This document shows positions 55,730-64,000 of a DNA stretch of 64,000 bases, one piece after another (positions within the stretch are counted from its first letter, which is position 1; each line of letters opens with the position of its first letter). Source of the DNA: Adiantum capillus-veneris (Eukaryota > Streptophyta > Polypodiopsida > Polypodiales > Pteridaceae). Where the stretch lies: positions 5,593,001 through 5,657,000 of the forward strand of contig CM043968.1 in the NCBI GenBank assembly GCA_014529385.2. Reading direction: 5' to 3'. The translations under genes were made by a program, and so were the position numbers. A model generated the notes under the pieces. It had not been told where the DNA came from and searched no databases. It saw nothing but the letters and a program-made list of their open reading frames with translations.

Positions 55730-55924
55730 AGACATGGGTCAATACCAAGCGAGACAGTGGCTAATGAAATTGGATAATGGTACTACTCGCTCAGTATTGA
55801 CCCATGTCTTTGCGGCAGTCTTCAAGTTCTTCTTTATAATGGCTCATTTCCGTTAAGACATGGGTCAATACCAAGCGAGTCAGTGGCGGATGGAATTCAT
55901 AGCTGCCCCACTCGCTCGGTATTG
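55730..55924 (+). repeat. Hairpin array D: two inverted-repeat units downstream of the H3-like gene
   Basis: 55730-55809 pairs AGACATGGGTCAATACCAAG with TCAGTATTGACCCATGTCT (with the core GCGAG/CTCGC). A second unit at 55857-55924 has the same left arm and a shortened right arm CACTCGCTCGGTATTG. The core ACCAAGCGA is that of arrays A-C. Confidence 0.9.
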
Positions 55925-56632
55925 TGAAAGTTCATTATAAGCTCTCAAAATTCCTTAGTATCGTTTTACTATATTAGATATCATCTTCTTAGTGGGCAGT
56001 TTATTCCACTCAACCAAGATACAGAGAACATCCTCGAGAACAAACCTTTATCAATGAAGCTCTACTTTTGAGACATCCTACTTACTGTGATGGAGACAAT
56101 GTCAAGCACAAATCTTGCACAGTTCAGGATAGATCTTACATGTTTTCCCGGAATTGTATGCATTCAGTCTCAACAATAGAAAGGTGATTACTAAATTGAT
56201 AAATTTTGATTGTCTTTAATACACTATGACTAAATCTAACTTTTTCTTCTTTTCAGATTCCAAGGCGCAAGGAGAAAACAACATTGTGCAAGGAGTCACT
56301 AACAAATACACTTCACTTAATTGCTTCCACTGGAAGCTAGGTCACATACCTTGTGCACGCAAAAAGCTTTAATGCCATGCAAACCATGATGTACTCTTCA
56401 AAATGACTAATGCAGAGACATTTTTTGGCGGTCAAACAATGTTTCAAAAATGTACATTTTCAATGTTTCAAAACTTTACATATTGTGTTGTTTCTCTCAA
56501 GATTTATACAAGTAATTTGCTCCCTTTCCCTGCTACTATCCTCTCCCCCGGTTTGTGCCACTCGTCCCCTATCCTCTCCCCCAGTTTGTGCCACTCGTCC
56601 CTTGCCCTCTACTCCGGTTGCTCCCCTGCCCT
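55925..56632. other. No supported gene
   Basis: AT-rich sequence, then a pyrimidine-rich stretch with a tandem repeat (CCCGGTTTGTGCCACTCGTC and CCCAGTTTGTGCCACTCGTC near 56548 and 56580). Frames here are composition-driven. Confidence 0.4.
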
Positions 56633-58577
56633 CTATTCGGTTGCTGCTACCTCTACCTCTGGGGACACTAGTCTTGGGCATCCTTTCGCGTCACTCGAAA
56701 TCATGGCCCTATTCCATGGCTTCCCATGCTTCTTGCACCTATGAAGCTTCCGTTGTTCTTGCTCTTGCCGTCGATGTGTAGCCCATTTCTCTACTTCTGC
56801 AGCGTCCGCATAATATTGGTTTATTGCTTCTTGCATATTTTGAACTTCTTCTTGAGTCTGATTGTGGCGTTGAGTCATTTCGTTAATGCGAGCCTCTTTG
56901 AACTCCTCATCTCTCGCCGCTTCCTCTCTTGTGCGTCTGTTTACCAAGATTATAATATGCTGGATGGCCATTACAGAAAAAGGTCGCACATTGTTGTTGG
57001 TGTAGTTATGTAATCGAAGTTCCTGTAGAAGCATGATACAGACATTTGTTGCTTCATACATACGTTGCAGCAAACAATAAAACAGCAGATTACTTACGTT
57101 CGGTATATCCATAATTTGACTGATGAGCAACAGGGCATTTAAACAGGTTCGCCAACCCCACAGCTATAGTCATTAGTCTGCGTGGGCACGGTTACCCGTT
57201 CATGCCAGACTACATTTCCTAGATCATGTTCTAACAAAAGATGCTCTACACAGCATACATAACCACTTGAGTCAGCAACACATTACAAAGAGACACTGCT
57301 TTCCAAATGGACCCAAATGGACCTTAAATTTTTACACGACCGTGAAATGCCCTGCTTTTCCCGAAGTTTGCGTAGTAAACAATCTTAGCTTCCATGTCAA
57401 ATAACATCAGACTCCAATGATCACTACAGAGACACCATCAAAGATGAGGAGAGATTCTCAATGCAAGATGTTTTTTACAAGGCAAGAAAATACTCATGAT
57501 TGATTGTACGCAGTGACCAGAAAGCGCGCTAGATCAAAGTTGACTCTGCTAAACCAGTTCATCAGACTCAAAAAGGAAACTGAGTTGTTCTGCAGATAAG
57601 GCGATATCAGTGGATCTATTACATATAATTTCTCCTGAACCTCAGGGGGCAGAAGCCAGACAGCGTGGCTAACATGAACAAATGGCAAAACCACTTCTTT
57701 TGCAAAATACAGATTTTGTTCTGTGATTGTTTCCTATCCCAGTTATCATCTAAAAAGTCCAAACAGCTCTCAGACTTGCAAATGAACATTGTTGCGGTAG
57801 TTCTTATTTTCTCATCGAAGAAAAAATCTACAAACACTTCAAGAGTCATAAATAGTGCGAGCCGAACTATTTTTGTGGCAATTGAATACTTGAGGGACTT
57901 TTGTACATCCTGAAACAACTTATTCCTGAAGCTTTCACTAGTTTACGAAGCAGGCAGGGACCAATCCTTGCTATCAAAGGATGGAAGTGACAAAGGAGCT
58001 ACACGATCCCAACCAATGGAAGTTCTTGGTTCCACATATGACATATCATAAAAGAAAATTCCATTATCTACAAGTTCCTTGTGTTGTCTTCCTTGGTACA
58101 TTTGCTCACCAATAAACGCATGGAAAGCATCAAAAATCCCAACTATGCTCTCAACTGGTTGCCAATCTATCCTATTCGATGGATAAATATCTGAAACATA
58201 CCAAAGATGATATCCACCACTTAATTTTAGAATATAATCATGCACTAAGCGAGATGCTGAAATAACTTATAGTTGGGTCGATGCCTTCGAAAACTTGGAG
58301 GAGATGTTTGCAACCTTAAGTCTGCATGCTGGAAAGCATGTTGTATGAGGACCTCTTTCACCCGCTTGCTTTGTGCACACACTTTAAACTCTTTAACTTG
58401 ACCCTTGAAAGCCTCCACGAAATCATTGTGTTGCCTCCTCTTCCTCCTCCTAGTTTGCAGTAGAACCCAACTTCCGATAGTTATTCGAGATGGAATCCAT
58501 GCTTGATCGTCTGTAGTATAACTGTTAAAAATGCTAACAGAGTCAATGGTAGTGCTAGGCCTTCGAGAAGTAGACAT
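56633..58577 (-). pseudogene. Ulp1-like (C48-type) cysteine protease with C-terminal coiled coil, multi-exon
   Basis: Starts at ATG 58577 (MSTSRRPSTTIDSVSIFNSY, basic LLQTRRRKRRQHND). It continues through 58245-57943 and 57918-57510 with frame changes near 58245, 57930 and 57700. A GT-AG intron (57509-57424) leads to ADHWSLMLFDMEAKIVYYA, with catalytic His in D-H-W (57419). After a 95-bp non-coding insertion (57368-57274) the frame resumes with DSSGYVCCVEHLL, the expected catalytic Asp, and then VWHERVTVPTQTNDYSCGV with catalytic Gln (57180) and Cys (57162). One lost base follows, then ALLLISQIMDIPN, an intron (57097-57023) and a 129-residue Glu/Gln-rich coiled coil ending KHGKPWNRAMISSDAKG. 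The H-D-Q-C order is diagnostic of the Ulp1/adenain clan, which removes SUMO-like modifiers or processes polyproteins and is carried by several DNA transposons. Confidence 0.75.
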
Positions 58578-58668
58578 GGTGTGCAGTAGAATGAATACAC
58601 AGAAAGGTTAGCGCAAATATGAAAAAGGGAAGAAGTTTTAAGAGGGAAGTAGGGCTACTCAAAGTCAT

Positions 58669-58682
58669 ATTTGGGCGGGAAC
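58669..58682 (-). promoter_or_regulatory. E2F-like site upstream of the Ulp1-like gene
   Basis: On the minus strand GTTCCCGCCCAAAT, about 92 bp before the ATG at 58577. It is close to the E2F consensus TTTCCCGCC. Motif inference only. Confidence 0.3.
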
Positions 58683-59094
58683 AAAGATACTAGATAGAGT
58701 CTTCAATGAAAGTTCTGAAATTCCTCAGTACATAGTTATGACGACTTATGGCATTTATGCCTTGAAAGCATGAAATTGTGCAATTTGATGAACCAAAATA
58801 ATATTTCCTCCCTTTTTTTAAAAGAGCTTGACTCCAAAATGTCGATTTTCAACGTAACGTTAGCCTCTTCCTCATTGGTCGAGCGCCACTCTCTCTCTAG
58901 AACTGAAAGGCCCAAAAGTGAGTCCAGCTTTCTCCTAATGGGGTATTCATAACTCAACCATTAGCTTCAATTACTTTCACATACATCATCAAATCAAACC
59001 AAAATTGAGTTACACATACTCAAAACCGATGAAACTAGAAATGAAATTAGTCTATTCTAAACATCCTATTCTCACTAGCTTAGGTTATCAATCT
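58683..59094. other. No supported gene; right edge of the unusual locus
   Basis: A minus-strand frame of 73 codons (58957-58736) has no recognisable features. Somewhere here the DNA locus meets the truncated interior of the inverted X-type element. Confidence 0.35.
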
Positions 59095-59111
59095 CCGGCA
59101 ACGACGCCAAA
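59095..59111 (-). promoter_or_regulatory. Primer-binding site of an inverted X-type LTR element
   Basis: On the minus strand TTTGGCGTCGTTGCCGG directly follows the LTR end CCCCCAACA. This is the site common in plant gypsy elements. Confidence 0.7.
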
Positions 59112-60061
59112 TGTTGGGGGCAATCGTAGCATAGCCTAATCAACTCAAGACCAACAAAATTATCAATCCTAGGATCGGCAACCCGGATAGGGCATGGAAG
59201 CACGAGCATCGGATGTATCGAATGAGAGGATTCAAGAGTATGCTTATCCAATGCAATAGAAACTAGTCATGAATCAATAATTCTAATCACATCATCAATT
59301 AAGCATCGACTACACACATTAAGCCCACTGAAGTCCGACTTACCATAGACTAAAATCTCTAAACACACTCATGACAATCACACACTAATTGCATTGGTGT
59401 TGGCCTCTCAATCACCACATGCCAATCAAGGAACTTCATCAAAAGCTACATACACAAGGTGAATAGTGCTAGAGTTTCACAAAACCCATCCACACACAAG
59501 AAAACAATAGGGCACATACACTAATTACAAAGATTAAGAACCAAATTAATCAACCTAATTAGAGATGTTAAATATCGCAAACTGAATGCTCATAGAAGGA
59601 TAGGAGTGGTTAATAAGTAAGAAGTCATCACACACATTCAAATCTAAAATAATGAGAAAGGTGAAACTACTTCACGACATAATGGAATAGAAGAATTAAG
59701 ACTAATGAAAAGTAGAGATTAGATTAAGAAATGGTTTCTAATTACAATGGATTAGCACTAGCCTCTTAAGCATGGGCATTAAGCTCAAGGCTAGGCCATC
59801 CATAGAATGAACACTCAAGAGAGAAAGAGAGCTCTCAAAAGTGGATCCTCAAGAGTGGATACTCAAGAATGAAGCCTCCTTGCATAAATGCGTTCACCCC
59901 ACTATCCATTCTACTATGGGTTTAAGTTTGATCCCTCTAGCTAGCATATACAACTTTTGAACTCCCAATGAGCCCAAGACCTTATACAATGTGAGCAACA
60001 TCCACAGCATATCTCCCACTTGATGCATAATCGATGTAGCCTGTGATAGCCGCTGCTAACA
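59112..60061 (-). repeat. X-related LTR, inverted
   Basis: Minus strand: starts TGTTAGCAGCGGC at 60061 and ends GATTGCCCCCAACA at 59112. It shares with the X LTRs the block CTCATTGGGAGTTC near its start and GGATTGATAATTTTG before its end. The adjoining primer-binding site marks it as a 5' LTR whose interior has been lost. Confidence 0.65.
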
Positions 60062-61160
60062 TTTGTTCACAAAGGTAATTGCTACATGCTGGTATAGTTT
60101 CTTTCCCAAAATTCAGATGAGGTACATGCATCACAATCCATGTTTGGTCACTTTTGAGGTACATGCCTACTCGCAAAACCTTTTTGAGTTTGGATTAATT
60201 TTGATTAACCAAAAGTGAAATCTTGAGTCTGTTGTGGTAGTTTTTGACTATTTTTTGTTTTTGGCTCTTTTGATCACTTTTTTCAGCTCTTTTGCCAATG
60301 CTTCGTTTCGAAAAGTGTTTGTCTATGTTTCAACAACCTACTGTTCAAATCTCAATGATGAGGTACATGAATCACCATCCATGTTTAACTTGCTTTTGAC
60401 ATGAAACTTGGTCAGCTTGTAGTCCTTGCTATTTTAAAGCCATTTTCCAAACTTTTTTGGATTTGGATCACTTTTTGCCAATCAAAAGTGTAATATTGTG
60501 ACTTCTTTGCGGTTTTTGACTAGTTTCTAATGTTTTACTATTTTGACCAACTTTTTGTAATTTTTTGCTATCATGCCTTTTGGGAAAATTATTTCAATGA
60601 CATCACCTACCTACTGTTCAAATCTTAGGTCCAAATGACGAAAAGGTACACAAATCATGATTCATGTTAGATAGCATTTTGGCATGAAATTTAGTCAGCT
60701 AGATTTGGTTAGCTAGCTGTCTATACCTTGTAGATGCCAACGCCCAACCTTTTTGTGAATTTGGATCACATATCTCAAGATAAGCCTAATTTTATATTTG
60801 AAACCCCTGTTTTTGTCATCTCAACCAATTTTGATGTGGATTTTAAATTTTTCTTGCAAACAAACTTTAGCATAGCAATGTCCTACCTATGCAAAGTATC
60901 ATTGATTGCTTTTCTACAGAAATGGCCTCTAAGGTACATGGATCACATGTTCCTCCATAGAATCTACCCAAAATTTTGAGTTTGCTTCTAAAAAGTATCC
61001 TGAGGCCCTTGATCACCAAATTTTTGTTTTTGGATTAGCTTTTAGGTCTCTACCATCAAATTTTTAAAATTTCAGAGTTATGGTTGTTTTTGACAAAATA
61101 TGGTTTTCAACCTGATCTTTTCAGCCCAATTTGATGGTGATGGTGATGGTTTCTGCTTGC
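60062..61160 (-). repeat. Degenerate tandem repeats with CATGGAT palindromes, no gene
   Basis: Palindromes GGTACATGCATCACAATCC and variants lie at about 60119, 60361, 60644 and 60933, 242-289 bp apart. Text such as TTTGGATCACTTTTTG and TTGACTAGTTTCTAATG recurs between them. A further copy stands near 61768. No coding frame is supported. Confidence 0.6.
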
Positions 61161-61848
61161 CCTACTCCTATCTGCTAGAAAGAGACCAAGAGCAAAAATG
61201 AACAAAACAACATAAATAAATGTCGTAGCAGAAAAAGTACAACACTCATGAGAAAATTGAAGAATGAAATGTTTTTGGCTATCTCACTCACAACTCTCTT
61301 TACCTCTCAAGAATAGATCTAGTAAGTCCCAGACTGCTAGACTCTATCAAGCACTAAATCCCGTGTCTAGTTGCTTTACTGCTATTGTGTAAATGGAACG
61401 GAAGGACAAATCCTTGGAAAGGAACGCTCTAAGTATGCACTAGGTCACTCACCATCTAAGGATCTTTCCTCAACAATGGTTCCAATGTTAGCGGGTTGCC
61501 ACGATGGACGTCTGTAACATAAATGTCTAGCACTAACATAATATGTCAATACTCTCAGATGGGGCAGAGACTCTTTGAGGTTTTCAATCTCAAGAAGTGA
61601 ACCTAGCAAGAAAACACATCAACTCTCAACACTCAATGATCGAAATAATATAAAAAACCTCTCTCGATCATCACATCATTTTGTCGACTAAAAGAGATCG
61701 AATCATCACAAAACTTTAAGGGAAGCTTCACTAGGCGTAAAGGGACAAGTCTACAAGCATTCTGACAAGGTACATGCATTGTGATCCATCATGACTCGTC
61801 ATGAAAACTACAATAGAACAATCAAGATAGGTCTCCCTGAGGTCTAAT
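61161..61848. other. No gene seen
   Basis: AT-rich sequence with a single CATGCATTGTGATCCATC motif at about 61774. Confidence 0.4.
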
Positions 61849-62055
61849 TGTTGGGGCTAGCCCAACTTGGGCAACCAAGATATGTGTGAACAGCTTGTAA
61901 GCCTATATAAAAAGTCTCTAAAACCTCATGAGTATATCTTCTATTTTTGTGCATATTGTGTGCCTCTTATATCTCTTCTTATCACGCTTCCTCTCTCCTT
62001 TGCTATGTCTTGTAGAGAAGCCATGGGATTCTACAACTAGTATCAAAGCCAAGGG
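61849..62055 (+). repeat. Copia-type LTR (61849-62035) with primer-binding site
   Basis: 187 bp from TGTTGGGGCTAG to GATTCTACA, with TATA box CCTATATAAAAAG at about 61902. It is followed by CTAGTATCAAAGCCAAGG, a slightly mutated initiator tRNA-Met site. No gag frame survives downstream, and no second LTR is in the window. Confidence 0.7.
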
Positions 62056-63650
62056 CTACATTTCTGGAGTGAAAGGAGTTTAAACCTTGAAAGTATAGGG
62101 ACATATTGAAGTTTTAGAGTCTCTCTACATCAAATTGATTACACAAAATGCATAGGCGCCAACCTTGAAAAGATTCAATGACTTTGGCCAAGTTGAGTGC
62201 ATGTTCTAAGATTTTTGTTGACAAATCAAAATTTTCAATTTGTGCATCAATCAACAACAACAACATACGGCATTGTGAGTTGTTTTTTTCTTAGTGCATA
62301 AGTTTGGTAATCTCTACCTATGTCGTCATGAGCAAAAACAAGCCCCCACAACTCCTGTTGAAACTTGCCCAGTCATCCTCTCTCACCTGAATCATGCCTA
62401 TGCTCTTTTTGTAACCTGTACATCCTTTTGCCACACCGTTTTTGCCCGAGTGCCAAATTGGGTCTATGAATGGACTCCCCGTGATCAATTGTCAGCCACT
62501 ACACTCCATTTGATGATCCTTTATTCCCAAACCACGATCGATTGACTACCCACTACTACCTACTATTGCATGTCGCTACCCCGCCTAGTACCCAAGACTC
62601 TCAATTGCATTCAATAACTTTTTGAGTCTACCACATAAGGGCCCCCCTTCTCACACAAGTGTCGACCCCAAAAGGCCCCTTTTTTTTGGGTTCTCTTGAT
62701 TAGGGCCCCTTCCCAAGTCTATAATAAGCCCAAATCCCCTCTTGCCACCACCATCAAGTGGTCACCTTGAGCTCAAGCCCTCGATCACTAATAGGAATTA
62801 CCACAACAATCAGATAGAAATCATTTCTAAGGTTTTGAAGGGTTTTTTTTAGCAAGAAAATCTTGCCGCAAATTTTCTTTGACCACAAAGGAATGTATCT
62901 AACACTTAATCCCAAGGTTTTAAAAACTCCACTAGCCTCACACCATGCATTTGCTTAAGTTTATCTTTGCATTTTGTACACACCACTTGAATTCCCATTT
63001 GCATCGGATCAAAACATGAACATTTGGCTTCACGAAGGTCATATTTTTAGAAGGATAAGATAGTGCCCTATCATGGGTAAGTCCATACTCACTTGCACAC
63101 ATTATTTGCACAAAATTTGGCACACTTTACATGCTGCCATTGACATCTACTTTGACCACTTTGATGACTATGGACACATTTTTGTGGGGAGGACAAGCCT
63201 CAATAATACCAACATTTTGAATTGACATGGAAAACAAAAAATGTATGAAGGTTTGCAGTAAGTATTCACCTTTTGATCGCTGACATCAGAGGAAGCACCA
63301 TTATAGCAATTGGAAAAATGTGTGCATGAAGAAGGTGAAAACTCTTGCTGATGTTGGATTCTTCCAAAAAAATTCTTGTAAAGTTTCTCAATTCATATAG
63401 ATTCATTGGTATAGGCCATCTTTTTATTACCTCCAAAATTTTAGGGTCCCTTTCAATTCTCCCTGCTTGGGAGATACTATGACCTAGATTCTAAATCTCC
63501 TTTAAGAAAGACTCAGTTTTATTTTGATTAATATAAAGCTTATTATCTCTCAAAACTTGAAATATTACCGAAAGGTGTTGCTTTGAAAGGAATGCGGTTA
63601 TGGAAGAAACAAGATTGAGTCGTTCATGGTGTAGTTAGAATGTTAATAAC
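62056..63650. other. No supported gene
   Basis: AT-rich sequence with scattered short frames lacking recognisable motifs (for example 62294-62545). It may be the decayed interior of the copia element whose LTR precedes it. Confidence 0.4.
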
Positions 63651-63654
63651 AAGA

Positions 63655-63683
63655 AATGTGTGTGTGTGTGTGTGTGTGTGAGG

Positions 63684-63779
<96 letters not shown>
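63655..63779 (+). repeat. (TG)n followed by (GA)n microsatellite
   Basis: About 12 TG units (63655-63680) and then about 47 GA units to 63779. The Glu-Arg repeat frame through it is an artefact. Confidence 0.95.
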
Positions 63780-63782
<3 letters not shown>

Positions 63783-64000
63783 GCACTAGTAGAGGTCAAA
63801 TTATGAAGCAGATTGATGAAGATAGATGCAATGATTGATTACAAAGTGGACTCAAAGTGATGGGTTATGCTTGGATACAAAGTGTGTAGCTTCGGCTTCT
63901 TTTATAGACTAGGGATAGAGAATCTAATGATACAAGCAATGTCAAAGTGTAGATTTCTTCTAAAGTAGAGGGGGTCTCCACTATTTGGTGATGCAAATGT
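63780..64000. other. No gene seen
   Basis: AT-rich sequence to the end of the window. Confidence 0.4.

Noticed and set aside
47300-58700. Insertion of a giant DNA virus (NCLDV)
   Set aside because: Genes carry introns, no viral core gene (major capsid, DNA polymerase B, A32 ATPase) is seen, and the transposase-like plus Ulp1 pairing fits a DNA transposon better.
63656-63838. Frame encoding a Glu-Arg repeat protein
   Set aside because: It is a translated (GA)n microsatellite.

Overview
The window looks like nuclear DNA of a land plant with a large, repeat-rich genome. The evidence is AT-rich sequence, GT-AG introns of plant type, Ty1/copia elements primed by initiator tRNA-Met, a chromovirus with a C-terminal chromodomain, other Ty3/gypsy lineages, a plant-type LINE zf-RVT remnant, and long CT, AC and GA microsatellites. 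A fern, lycophyte or bryophyte seems most likely, but that is inference. I see no ordinary host housekeeping gene. Nearly everything is mobile DNA, mostly decayed and nested.

Layout. 1-20.8 kb: a large LTR retroelement family, called X here. It runs LTR 1957-3075, then an interior with gag-like, zinc-knuckle, coiled-coil and retropepsin-like pieces but no recognisable RT or integrase, then LTR 17778-18676, and then a second X interior that shares this LTR. 20.8-34.8 kb: an insertion that splits the second X interior. It is bounded by about 0.9-kb LTRs (element Y, probably minus strand) and contains an intact chromovirus RNase H-integrase-chromodomain ORF (22463-24259), a second gypsy integrase with two zinc-binding modules (27.3-29.06 kb), an intact 643-codon accessory ORF (29046-30977) and palindrome-bearing repeats. 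34.8-38.8 kb: the rest of the second X copy. 38.8-45.6 kb: a LINE fragment split by a nearly complete copia element with LTRs, a 5-bp target duplication and four disabling lesions. 45.66-47.3 kb: an LTR plus gag of another retroelement.

The most unusual region is 47.3-58.7 kb. It holds intron-containing genes on both strands: a DDE-transposase-like protein, an unidentified protein, a decayed coiled-coil protein, a protein closely resembling histone H3 (K4 kept, K9 to R and S10 to A) followed by an acidic frame, and a Ulp1-like cysteine protease with a coiled-coil tail. Four intergenic arrays of long inverted repeats lie among these genes. They share the core ACCRAGCGA, and a cluster-specific base in one arm is matched by its complement in the other arm. 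I interpret the region as a large, previously unfamiliar DNA-mobile-element-like locus that carries its own histone and protease.

59-64 kb: an inverted LTR of the X family with its upstream palindromic repeats, a copia-type LTR with primer-binding site, and GT/GA microsatellites. All domain calls were made by eye, without database searches.
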